Below are positions 1 to 10,613 of a stretch of 64,000 nucleotides of DNA, piece by piece (position 1 is the first letter of the stretch; every line of letters begins with the position of its first letter). The notes below the pieces were generated by a model. The model was not told where the DNA came from. It searched no databases and saw only the letters and a program-made list of their open reading frames with translations. The position numbers were made by a program, and so were the translations under genes. The stretch is taken from the NCBI GenBank assembly GCA_964006375.1, contig OZ023267.1, positions 20,581,739 through 20,645,738 of the forward strand. The letters are read 5' to 3'. The DNA is from Tillus elongatus. Its lineage: Eukaryota > Arthropoda > Insecta > Coleoptera > Cleridae.

Positions 1-14
1 CAACCTACCATTCT

Positions 15-681
15 ATGATACATCATGCATATTCAATACCTATGTCACAAAACAATTTTGAAAAAGAAATTTCAATAATCAAGCAAACGGCATTTAATAA
101 TGGCTACTCTGTTAAAATAATAGATAAAATGATCGAGAGAAAAGAATACAAATTAGCGATTAATTTAATTCATCCAAATATTAGAGACAAAAAAGACAAC
201 ACATATGTTTCGATAACTTATTTTGGTACCTTTTCAGAACACATTTCAAAAATTTTACATACCTGTACAAATGCAAAGGTAGCTTTTAAATATTACAACA
301 CGACACGTGATTTACTATTTAACGCTAAAGAAAAATCTTGTTTCTTGACAAAAGCTGGAGTTTATAAATTAGCTTGTACACATTGTAATGCAATCTACAT
401 AGGTCAAACTTCTAGAAGTTTTAACACATGATACAAAGAACATATTTCTGCATTTAAAAATAACCACGCTGATACATCTACATTTGCAAAACATATTATT
501 GATTACGAACATACAGTAAATAACCACATACAACCACTACATTTTTGTAATGACAAACGTAAACTAGACTTTTTTGAAGCTTTGGAAGTCAAAAAGCACA
601 CACACAACAATAGCTACCTTGTTTTAAATGAGCAAACTGATTTCATGAATTCTCCTTTCTTGGATATTCTTCTTTCTATTT
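15..681 (+). pseudogene. Penelope-like element, C-terminal GIY-YIG endonuclease
   Basis: C-terminal part of a Penelope-like retroelement polyprotein, which couples an RT to a GIY-YIG endonuclease that nicks the target. Near codons 115-135 the sequence reads GVYKLACTHCNAIYIGQTSR: the GVY and YIG signature with a CxxC pair between, as in Penelope endonucleases. An in-frame TGA at 429-431 stands where an Arg codon (CGA) is expected. The same frame then continues to a TAA at 679-681 through RFxEH-like and FAKHIIDYEHT segments typical of the domain end. The RT part would lie left of the window. One stop makes this a relic. The family call is secure; the exact clade is not determined. Confidence 0.85.
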
Positions 682-689
682 AAATAAGT

Positions 690-1918
690 CAAAGAAAATA
701 AATTGAGCTATTCTTTCAAAAAAGTTGTAATAAGATAATGAGTTGATGTATGTCGATACTTTCGTTGTAAAGAGACTGCTTTATTACTGTTATTGTTTAG
801 TTATTTTATTGTTGTAACTTATTATAGTTATCATAGGCTAGTTCTATTTTTATGCTAAATATTGGCATACATCACGTAGACATTTTGAAAGCCTCATCTG
901 TCATCTGTGTTTCATCTTATTTTCAATTTGATGAATATTTTGATCAAAACATCATAAAATAGCAACAGATCTTTATTTATAGTTGTCATGATTTCGCACT
1001 AATTCAATTTTTATCTGTCTGAGAATGCTGTCAAGCAGCGAAACCAGTCACAGAAACGTTGAAGAACATCTTAGAACATCTATAATTCATAAGGGCCTCT
1101 TGCTGCAGTTAGCTTACGCGCTGGCTACGCCCTTCACCTACAGAAACGGAACCCAACAGTGAATCCAGATAAGTAGTCTTCAAGTCTATATGTAACAATA
1201 TGGTATTTTCCGGAATATACATAAAAGGCTGCCCGTCGTTCCCGTGTATCATGGGGTGCTAGGCACGTTAAAGTTCATCCTTACAGAACGGCGGTGGTTC
1301 GGCGAAATTTCCAGAATAGTTAGGTGAAACTGCTCTCTGGCGTCGGTGATTGGCCATAGTCGCGGAAATATAGCGACGTTATAAAAGTTCTGGTATTGCC
1401 ATTTTACTTTATTGTTAAATAAATCAAAGTTTTATGTGTGCTTATGAAGTTATAAACTGAAATTTATCTATGTAAAATGCTCGTGTGGTTTTAAACTGTG
1501 ATTTTGTTAAAATATTATTTATTGGGGACGGCTTTGTTAGTTTTCCAAAGCCAAAGTGTTTACTTATCCAACACACCATTATTTAATTTGAACTTGACCG
1601 GTTCGGTTAGTTATCGTGGAAACAATATTAATGCAACTTTGACTGTGTTGAACGTTGCGAAAATAAATATCCAATAACAGTACATGTCTGGTTTAAATAT
1701 TGATTTACTATGCTTACAAATACGGACGTAGCAATATTTTTGTCACAAAAAAATTAAAAAAAATAGAAAACCGACTTAATGAAGGATAACTCAAAAACTA
1801 CGGGTCGCATCTTGATCAAATTTATATGGGACCGCACGAGAAGCACTAGCTTTCAAATAACAAAAGAATCGTCAAAATCAGTTCATCTAGAAGAAAGTTC
1901 TGAGGTAACACACATAAA
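690..1918. other. No recognisable gene
   Basis: AT-rich sequence with short, interrupted frames only. A slightly GC-richer patch at 1090-1390 has no recognisable coding similarity. Probably decayed repeat or intergenic/intronic DNA. Confidence 0.4.
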
Positions 1919-2702
1919 AGCTTTAGCCCCTACTTTGTTTCTTCTCCACATCAATGACCTCCTCTCTAGCACATCCAACCCAGTCCACAGTTACGCGGAC
2001 GACAGCACCCTCCATTCAAATATACAATATTATAAGCCTGTCTCTTTAGCCCAATTAGATGACGATCGCAGACTCATGGAGAGTTCTGTCTCTGTGGATC
2101 TCCAAAAAATATTAGACTGGGGAAGTAGAAACCTTGTACAATTCAACTCTACCAAATCTCAGTCTTGCTTTCTATCTCATAAGACATACACCAGTCCTAG
2201 ACCCATCACAATGAACAACCAAGTTATTCAAAGTAATGACTCCTTTTCACTTGTTGGCATTTCTGTGAATCGAAATCTCAATTGGCACCAACATGACACG
2301 TAAACATGACACATCAATTGCAGAAGCGGCTGCTAAGAAATTAGGTTTCCTCTTCCAGGCTCGCAAATACTTTTCACCAGCTAATCTCTATACCTTATAT
2401 ACTTTACAAATAAGGCCGAACCTTGAATACTGCTCCCACATCTGTTGTGTCGCTGCCGCTTCTAACTCGCTGTCCTGGACTCGATTCAGAAGAGAGCTTT
2501 ATGTCTCATCGGTGACTCTACCCTCACCTAAAGGCTGCCATCTTTTGCCCACCGACGTGCCGTTCGTGAATTCTCTCTCTTTTATAGATATCTGCACGGG
2601 CACTGCTCAGAGGAGTTTTCTTCCATAGTTCCTCCACCTGCTGCCCCCAACAGATATACCAGGGGAACAGAGCGAATGCATGTAAGCCCTCGTGGTGTGT
2701 TC
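1919..2702 (+). pseudogene. Non-LTR retrotransposon family A, copy 1 (RT C-terminal half)
   Basis: Fragment of a jockey/CR1-like non-LTR retrotransposon polymerase. It starts abruptly at ALAPTLFLLHINDL, the segment just after the GVPQG motif, and contains the catalytic box YADDSTLH. Thumb-like sequence follows, ending in [11 protein letters not shown] and RPNLEYCSHI. Compared with copy 2 (42475-44130, minus), a 13-nt direct duplication near 2290-2310 shifts the frame. An internal deletion near 2676 joins GAATGCA directly to the 3' UTR (TGTAAGCCCTCGTGG), removing about 190 nt present in copy 3 (55087-55615). Non-functional. Confidence 0.85.
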
Positions 2703-2726
2703 TTGAAATATAAAAAAATTAAATGA

Positions 2727-2925
2727 ATGCTAAACAAAATAGGCCCCAGCACTGTATCCTGCGGCTCACCACGTTTTAATACTTCTTTTTGGCTAAAAAC
2801 GCCACTTATCTTGACAATTTATTTCCTATTACTTAAATACAACCTAAACCACTCCACACAAGTTGCTTATGGCATCCTGTATCAAACGGCTTCGCTAAGT
2901 TTAGACAGATACATAGCGAAGGTTT
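2727..2925 (-). pseudogene. RT fragment of a non-LTR retrotransposon
   Basis: On the minus strand one frame reads WFRLYLSNRK, a stop, then VKISGVFSQ and GEPQDTVLGPILF. The last block is the RT palm motif G(V/I)PQGxxLGPLLF, which precedes the YADD box in non-LTR elements; Gly is replaced by Asp here. Stops and frame breaks show an old relic. It lies beyond the 3' side of family B (3590-5535), on the same strand, and may be a separate truncated insertion. Confidence 0.65.
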
Positions 2926-3589
2926 TAATGATAATAATAATAATAGTTTATTCGTTCATTAAAACACAAACTAATAAAAGTTTTCTTACAAAAACTAAAT
3001 AAATGTTATAAAGCCCACAAAAGTCAGAGATTTGTGCGTGGGTAATACAGACCAATAATATACCTAACAAACTCTAACAATAAAAGAATTGTCTACGTCT
3101 AAAATATACAATCCTACACAAAAATATAAAATTACTTACACTTAAAGAAAGAAAATAAGTCTTGGGTATCAAAAAATACGATTATTTGTCCAATCGTCAC
3201 CTTGTTACCTTTTATTTCATCTCAGAATAAGCTGCTATCTGCTGCTTGAGCTCGTAGTGAAATTACTTTCCAAACCAAGAGAAAAAACATGCAGTATTCA
3301 CCCAAAATGAAAAAGTTAGTTGCTTTTCTGAGGAAACTGTAAGCCTGACACCAGCGCTGATGCAAAATAAAAAATGAGCTACATTTTGAAAGCCTACTAC
3401 ACAAGCTTTGGCGAAATTAGAAGCAACCGATGTCAAAACGATAATAACAACAATAGGCATCTCACCAAGCCCAAAGTCGAGCATCACTCAACATTATATC
3501 ACTCCAGCAGAAGCCCAGGACCAACGTTCCAGTCGAAGGTAAAGTGGGGAAAATAATCGTAACGTACATAATAAGTGTTCTTTATATCA
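2926..3589. other. Probable 3' UTR and tail of a minus-strand retroelement
   Basis: A short (ATA)n run at about 2927-2945 next to TTTATTCG reads on the minus strand as an AATAAA signal followed by a (TAT)n tail, typical of CR1/jockey-like 3' ends. The remainder has no recognisable gene. Confidence 0.4.
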
Positions 3590-5535
3590 ACCAGCTTATG
3601 CACCATATACTTCTCAGATGATATTATCCATTTTTCAACTTTTGCCTTAAATGAGTTCTAATTTATAATGGCAACATATTACACACACGAGGTCCAAGAT
3701 ATAAGAAACTCCTTTGAAAAACTGTTATATTCGCCTAGGGCAAGTGATGCAAGTCTGATCCGTATCGTGTAAACTTCCTATTACCTTTGGCTGAAATGTT
3801 CTCTGATTCGTTAGCATTTTTAGGCAATAAAGTTGTCTTACATCCAATACCTGGGCCTCCTTAAACAATTCGTCTCCTGGTTAGGTAAGTCCCCGATTCA
3901 GTATCACACTCAGGATCCACCATTGCATCACCTCCAGCTTGGACAGGTGGCAGTTGAGTGCTCCTCCCCATGCAATAATCCCATACCTGATATTCGACTC
4001 CACAAGAGCCTAATACAAGATCTTTAGATGATCCACATCCAGAATACTTCTGTACAATCTAAATCTTGACAACAGTCCTTGGATTTTCTGTACAACAATA
4101 TCAGCATGATCATCCCATTTCAGATAACTATCAAGGGTGATTCCCAATATTTTATTCTATGTTTGGCCAGTATTACAAACTCCTCGTTCCCGAGTTTAAT
4201 GATTAATGGGGGCAAGCTGTGTAACATGGCCTTGTTTATGGAGAATGGCATATAATTTGTCCTCTCCAGATTTATTGTGAGGAGATGAAAATCGAACCAC
4301 TCCTTTATTAAGGCGACGTCATTCTGAACCAAGTCAATTAAGCTAGTTCATGTTTTAGAGCTGTAAAAGATGGCTGTATCTTCGGCAAAACTTAAAATTC
4401 TTTCTCGAGAGGGCAGCGACAAAAGGCCGTTCATATAGATAATAAACAGCATAGGTCCAAGCAAAGTTCCCTGTGGAACACCGTACTCTACCCCATTCGT
4501 AACACTGTCCACATTGTTTACACTCACACACCGAAGTCTCTCTGAGAGATAGCTCTTCAACAACTTCTGTCCCACCCTCCGTACACCACCCGACTCCAAA
4601 ATCTCCAGCATTTTGGTATGACTCACTGTGTAAAATGCCCTCGCGATATCCACAAAAACGCACAATGAGGGATTTCCATGATAAATTTCTTTGTATATGT
4701 AAGATGTGAGCCGGGATATTGCGTTTTGTGTGGACCTGCGCTCTCTAAAATCGTATTGGTGATCTGAGATTATACCAAATTTGTTCATAAAGCTCACAAT
4801 TCTTTTTTCAATTACAGATTCTAACGAACTTGGCAAGGACAGAAATCAGGGAAATAGCTCGGTAATTACGCATATATAGCTTGTCGCCACTTTTTCACAT
4901 GGGTTTTATTACTGCAATCTTAAATGCATTGGGAAAACTTCTGGTATTCAGTATCATGTTGACTATATGCACCAGCGGCCCCACTATTACATGAAGCACC
5001 TCAGATCGATTCCAGGAGCCTTGCCAGTTTTAAGCTTCAGCAATTATATTCTATTTCTTTAATAACCTTGTTAGCCCCCTTTTACGAGTTTCCCAAAAAT
5101 CTTCCTAAAATTTGAAATTACGGAAACTAGTCTATACTTTTCAACATCACTTTCATTACCTGATTTAAACAGTGGACTAATAATAGCCTCCATAAATATA
5201 CAATATGGATATATTCCCGTGGTAATAGACTTATTTATTACATAACATAATGGCTTAGCCAAATAACCTTTAAGCTGCTGCTTAATAATGTCTACTGAAA
5301 CGTTATCCCGCCCAGGTGCCGTTTTTGGTTTCAATGTACTAGTAATTGTCTTAATTTCAGATTCATTGGTAGGATCAAGAACGAAGGAGTTTGGCAAGAA
5401 ATATATTAGTATAAGCGGCCGACTATATATGCGTTTTTCTAAGTTTTAGCCCACTCTGGCAAAATAAGTATTAAAACTGTTTGCTATTTGAGTTTGTTCC
5501 CTAATCTTTTCATCATTTACGTTTTTAATGACAGC
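3590..5535 (-). pseudogene. Non-LTR retrotransposon family B, degenerate RT
   Basis: Minus-strand jockey/CR1-like polymerase. Order on that strand: REQTQIANSFNTYF linker (~5500-5460); PKTAPGRDNVSVDIIK, the fingers segment usually KAxGxDxI (~5330-5280); a palm region with VDIARAFYTVSH, where (F/L)D(L)xKAFD is expected (~4650); GVPQGTLLGPMLF (~4475); and FAEDTAIFY (~4390), where the usual YADD/FADD has its first Asp replaced by Glu. A TGA follows, then the same frame resumes with QNDVALIKEWFDFHLLTIN. Thumb and C-terminal sequence continue to about 3590 in broken frames. Inactive by these defects. It lies back to back with family C copy 1 near 5535. Confidence 0.85.
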
Positions 5536-6702
5536 AATATTAGAAGAATTTTTTTGGTTTAAACTCATTGACTCAACGAATGTATCTAATCCTGTTGCGG
5601 TAACATCTGGTGTGCCTCAGGGGTCACATTGTGGCCCGCTGCTTTTTAACCTTTTTATAAACGACATCTCACAGGTTTTACTGAATTGTGAATTTTTACT
5701 TTTTGCGGATGATCGCAAGCTGTTCTTGACGGTAAGCTCTCCCTAATTTAGGGGGATATTAATCGATTGTCTGCTTGGTGTGCTTCTAACCATCTTTAAT
5801 TGAATTTAGAGAAGTGTGTGACTGTCACGTTCTCTAGACTTCGCCAGACTCATTTATTTGACTATGATATTGATGGTGTTCCATTGCGAAGAGTGGAGGA
5901 GGTTTGTGATTTGGGGGTTACCTTTGATGTGAAGCTGACGTTCGTTAGGCACTGTGAGTCTGTTGTTTCTAGAAGTATGATAATGTTGGGATTTGTGTGT
6001 CTGATGGCTAGGGAATTTTCTGTGGTGGCCATTAGGGCTCTTTATTGTGCTTTATTCAGACCAATTTTGGAGTATGCTTCCATCATATGGCGGCCATACT
6101 ATGCCGTTCATATTGAGTCTCTTGAACGTGTGCAGAGAAAGTTCCTTCGGTTTTGTTCATGGAGGATGGGTTTTGCCAGGGGAGGTCATGATTATGTGCA
6201 GCTGAAGCATGCATTAAATTTAAAAACATTGGAGACTCGTAGATGGAATGCTGACATGTGCTTCTTATTTAAAGTTTTGAACTCTGATATTGACTCTGGT
6301 ATTATTCTCTCGATGATATGGTTCAGGGTTCCGAGTTATCGAACCCGATTTTGTGAACTGTTTCAGGTGTTTCATCACTCCACAAATTATGATATATCCA
6401 GTCCCCTGAATATAATGTTGACTTTTGCTAATGCAAATGATGAGTTGCTGCCTTTTTTCGGTTGCTCGTTTTCTGTTTTCAGGCGGTCTCTTGCATCTGT
6501 TGCCCACACCTAGCATATATCTAGCATGTATTTTATTTGATTCTTGTGTAATGTGACTATGTAATGTTTAATATTGTTTTGTAATGTGACCAGTTGATTA
6601 TTGATTGTTGTTTTACTTGTAACTGATTGTGACTATCACTAGCTAATATTGTGCTTATGTTTAAAATTGGGGTTGTCCCGTTTTTCTGAATAAATAAATA
6701 AA
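5536..6702 (+). pseudogene. Non-LTR retrotransposon family C, copy 1
   Basis: Plus-strand jockey-like RT C-terminal half. SGVPQGSHCGPLLFNLF and the catalytic LFADDRKLF box lie at 5600-5730. A frameshift near 5745 and a TAA at 5797-5799 break the frame. The thumb region then continues to a TAG at about 6511 with DLGVTFDVKLTF, LEYASIIWRPYY and ESLERVQRKFL. A 3' UTR ends in an AATAAATAAATAAATAA tail (~6687-6702), which supports a genuine 3' terminus. It shares clade-level motifs with the much better preserved ORF at 49459-50670. Confidence 0.85.
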
Positions 6703-7045
6703 TAATTGACCCAACTGTATAACTTTTACAAATGAACTTATTATTATTTGAAATCTATTTAAGTATTTGTTTCTTTTGGACGTTCCTTTCGAAGGCGGTT
6801 TCCTTTTTTTTGAATTAATTATTAATATGAGCATTTTCTTGTAAGGACAAACATTGCTGTACGATATCCTCAACATATTATAAAGGTTAACTGGAGCATT
6901 AAGTAGGTTAGAATGAGAATCTCGTAAGCGGCGACTAATAACTTTATCAATATTCGGCACTGCTAACATAATCAAGACAGAGTTTAACACGAATAATGCG
7001 GTGTCGTATGCAATTAATAACTAATTCATGATTAGAGATACAAAC
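6703..7045. other. Sarcoglycan intron downstream of exon C
   Basis: AT-rich; no supported gene or RNA. It contains the minus-strand donor side of exon C. Confidence 0.5.
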
Positions 7046-7238
7046 CGCAAGTCGTTGCCAATTTGTGCTTTGACAAGCGAAGTCTGAACGGAACCGCTGA
7101 AGCTGACTCCTCCTTTGCCGGTGACTCGCAGCATCTCAGAGCCGATGATAACTTCACGATCATCCGCCGAGAAGAGCAGCATCCCTCTATCGTCCATAAC
7201 TTTAAAGTTGTTTGCTAGGCACTCAAAGCGATCGTTCC
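7046..7238 (-). CDS. Scgdelta: Sarcoglycan (delta/gamma/zeta type), extracellular exon C
   Basis: Third recognised coding exon of a delta-type sarcoglycan, a single-pass subunit of the dystrophin-associated complex in muscle membrane. The acceptor TCTCTTCCAG precedes the exon at 7239-7240. The first two bases complete a Gly codon begun by exon B. The protein reads GNDRFECLANNFKV, then LLFSADDREVIIG, LRVTGKGG, SGSVQTSLVKAQIG and NDLR. The blocks (L)FSADxxEVxxG, LRVTG, SVxTxxVxA and DLR match the family's conserved beta-rich ectodomain. The donor chosen is GTTTGT at 7045-7044, leaving a split Arg codon. It is weak, and a GTATCT six bases downstream is an alternative. The following LESPTRS-like and Cys-rich exons are not in the window. 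Confidence 0.92.
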
Positions 7239-7781
<543 letters not shown>

Positions 7782-7830
7782 GGTACTTAATGAGAGGCTT
7801 CATCCAGACAGCAAAATTTATTGATGAGGT

Positions 7831-7871
7831 GCCCTACGCGTTTCGGCTATGCAATAGCCATCATCAGGGGC
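7831..7871 (-). ncRNA. Candidate type I hammerhead ribozyme (left arm)
   Basis: On the minus strand: stem I strand GCCC, core CTGATGA, a single T, a perfect 6-bp stem II (GGCTAT / ATAGCC, loop TGC), core GAAA, the palindrome ACGCGT as a minimal stem III, cleavage triplet GTA, then stem I strand GGGC. This order is the family architecture, and short self-complementary stem III is known from retroelement hammerheads that work as dimers. The extra T between CTGATGA and stem II departs from the canonical core and is the main doubt. No cleavage evidence. Confidence 0.55.
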
Positions 7872-8211
7872 AAATTTTCTAATTCTTGAAAAATTAGATT
7901 CAAACTATACACAGGTTGCCAAGGCTGGAATCTTCATCTAATGTACCAGCGGTCCAACAACAACACACACAAATGTGCCGGAAAATCGATTCATGGTGCA
8001 TTCAAAACAATATAAAACGACAATTTAAACCACAAGACGAGAGTGAACGTCGGCCATTAATGAAAACGGCAAGAATAGAAGTTTTGACGACACCATGAAT
8101 CGACTTTCCGGCACATTTGGGTGTGTTGTTGTTGGACCGCTGGTACAATAGATGAAGATTCCAGCAACCTGTGTATAGTTTGAATCTAATTTTTCAAGAA
8201 TTAGAAAATTT

Positions 8212-8252
8212 GCCCCTGATGATGGCTATTGCATAGCCGAAACGCGTAGGGC
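8212..8252 (+). ncRNA. Candidate type I hammerhead ribozyme (right arm)
   Basis: Same motif as the left arm, on the plus strand. Stem I is 8212-8215 with 8249-8252 (extendable by U8211-A8253). CTGATGA is 8216-8222, with an extra T at 8223. Stem II is 8224-8229 with 8233-8238. GAAA is 8239-8242, ACGCGT is 8242-8247, and cleavage is predicted after A8248. All paired positions are complementary. Confidence 0.55.
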
Positions 8253-8341
8253 ACCTCATCAATAAATTTTGTTGTCTGGATGAAGCCTCTCATTAAGTAC
8301 CTTAATTATGCCTATCCCAGACTTTGTGACGTTCAGGAATG

Positions 8342-8343
<2 letters not shown>

Positions 8344-8416
<73 letters not shown>
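8344..8416. repeat. (TA)n array
   Basis: About 73 bp of pure TA. It follows the right end of the ribozyme-bearing inverted repeat, so that element is bounded by (TA)n on both sides. Confidence 0.98.
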
Positions 8417-8419
<3 letters not shown>

Positions 8420-8469
8420 TAATCTTGATAAAATTTGGTGAGTACCTTCCTTTTGCAAGTGACTTTGGC

Positions 8470-8990
8470 AATTTCTTGTTCACACGACTCCAAGGAAGAT
8501 ACGGGACCAGGAGTGAGTAGAGGTGCTGGGCGGGGTAGGTGGTAAAAAGAAAATATGAGCAGAACATTCGAATAAAACGGGCTTGATAGTTGTCTTTTTT
8601 CACGTCTTTAAGCCATATCCCCCTTAAACCCCGCCTACCCCGCACAGCACTCCTATCCCCCCAGGCGCCGTAACTTCCTTGGCGGGTAGGAACAAGACAT
8701 TTTTCTTGTGGCTTATGCAGCGAGGGTGGTTGTATGCACGCGAGGGGGAAGGAAAATCCCCAAGGCGAAGCAGCCACCTCCAATCCCCCCACCCCTACCG
8801 CAAGTCGAACCGGGGGTGGGGCCTGCTTCGTCGAAGGCATTTTCCTTCCCCCCTCGTGTGCATACAACCACCCTCGTTGCATAAACCACAAGAAAAACTT
8901 CTTGTTCATACCCCCAAGGAAGTTACCTGACCTGGGGCAAAAAGGGGTGCTGTGCGGGGTAGGCAGGGTTTAATGGGGATATGGCTTCAA
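8470..8990. repeat. GC-rich foldback element
   Basis: A locally GC-rich block in AT-rich DNA. Arms ~8615-8765 and ~8830-8990 are imperfect reverse complements around a centre of AATCCCCCCACCCC / GGGGGTGGGG. Both arms contain GCATACAACCACCCTCG and AAGCCATATCCCC (or complements). A further direct copy of the AAGGAAG...GGACCAGG...GGTGCTG...CGGGGTAGG unit lies at 8488-8545, and a diverged one near 61825-61860. No long credible protein frame. Family not recognised. Confidence 0.75.
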
Positions 8991-9240
8991 ATACCAGAAA
9001 TGTTTCGAAATAATATTCAAACATCCCCAGGACATTCTCACAAGGTACAATATATATTCATAGAACATTCTATGAACATGATAATGGGACAGATTCTGGC
9101 ATACTAATAAGGTTCTTAGAATGTTATTTATAATATTCTTAGGAGCTCCCAGTATGTTCTGAAAATGTTCCACGAACATTCAATAAATCTTCTCAAAATG
9201 TTCATACATATACTCATGGAAACACTGAGTTTTTAAAAAA
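8991..9240. other. Region of repeated GAACATT/AATGTTC motifs
   Basis: Loosely periodic GAACATTC, AATGTTC and GTTCTTAGAATG units in both orientations. No gene. Probably a decayed simple or foldback repeat. Confidence 0.4.
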
Positions 9241-9246
9241 GATATA

Positions 9247-9560
9247 CAGGGTGTTTCGCATAAGAACCGACACAGAGCAGGATCATGTAGGGAAACCTAA
9301 TATATCGTGATTTAACACAACTTACCCCTATACTAAGGTGCATCCCTGAGAAGTTATGGGCCTTCAAAGTGAGGTTTTAAATTTCGAACAAAATCAATAT
9401 TTCAGTAATACTTCAGCTTAGAAAAACCAAAATTGGTACACGTTTTGGGTGTATCAAGAGCATTAATAGTTGCTGAGTAGAGTTCAATTGAAGCATTTCA
9501 AAGGGTTGAATAGTGGTGATGCACCCATAAAATGTGACAGAATTTTTTAGCCTCTTGGCG
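9247..9560 (+). mobile_element. DNA-transposon terminal fragment (AGGGTGTTTCGCATAAG type)
   Basis: TACAGGGTGTTTCGCATAAG marks a terminal inverted repeat of Tc1/mariner style next to TA. The following ~150 bp (ACCGACACAGA..., TAATATATCGTGATTTAAC, GAGAAGTTATGGGCC) recurs in inverted orientation at 56510-56670. Only one end is evident here. Confidence 0.6.
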
Positions 9561-10480
9561 GATATAAAAAATTATTAGGTATTTGATTTTATGAGGAAGT
9601 AAATTCTAAAACTTGTTTACTCTTGTGATTTTACAAAAACTTTAGTCGTTTTCACGAAAAACCTGAATAACTAAAGACACATCTTTACCAATGTTACTTG
9701 AGACTTAGAATCATCAAAAATCCAATAGATGTTTATAAAATTATCATGTTGAAGAATTTTTATAACTTATCGCTTACAATTTTTTTATTTCTGTTGCTCG
9801 AGTTGTTTGTTTTTTAATAAATTATACTTATTAACACTTTTTTCCTGTTTGCCAAATTTGACCTATACATAATTTTATTGGCAAATATTTAATTAAACGA
9901 TTTTTAGTAAGATTGATAAAATATGTTTCTTTAGTTATTCGTGTTTTTCTTGAAAACAACAACGTTTTTTTTTAAACAACAGGCTATGGTAACCAAATTT
10001 GGCACGCTGGTTTCTGTCATAAAGAGTATCGCCTGTACCAAAATTCAGATATATAGCTTAAAAAACAAAGAAATTTATAGCCTCTGATTAAAAAAGGTAA
10101 AACGTCAAAATTGATAATTCTGGTAGTCGTACATTAGCGCTTTGTGACAGCAGTGTTGATTTAATAATGGACTCCTATAAAACGCGTTCTAATCTCAGTT
10201 AGTGACTTCACTTTTTTAAAGTTTTTTGGTCTTATTTCATTTTACCGTTATCTGACCAGATTGTGTAATTCCGACGAATTTTTTAGCAATTTTTCCTATG
10301 ACAAATTCAATTAGTACGAGATGGAAGCTTTGAAGACTTAATTCAATTTGAATAGCACATCTGGTTGTTTGTTATTGCCCTAACTTAGTGAAACCGTGCC
10401 ATATTTAATACAGACGTAGACTTTTCCCGTAGCTTCACAAGTACTTGTTCTTTTCTGCAACCGATTTCAATAGCTCAGGT
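9561..10480. other. Decayed repeat sequence, no gene
   Basis: AT-rich. The stretch 9940-10140 (GTAACCAAATTTGGCACG, GTACCAAAATTCAGA) matches the interior of the long interspersed repeat copies, for example the reverse complement of 60180-60290. Confidence 0.5.
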
Positions 10481-10613
10481 TGCTATTGACTTAACGTTTT
10501 TGGCCAGGAACCAGTTTTTCGGGAACATTAAAAAGTTTATTTTCGAAAAATGTTTGCAAATTCTTAAACAATACAGCCATTTTGATGAAATATGGTACAT
10601 TATTTCTACTATA

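Noticed and set aside
3222..3556. Overlapping frames of 60-74 codons on both strands
   Set aside because: No family motif, overlapping in opposite strands, lying in probable retroelement 3' UTR.
8259..8973. Pro/Gly-rich frames in the GC-rich foldback
   Set aside because: Frames exist on both strands because of palindromic GC-rich sequence; no recognised domain.
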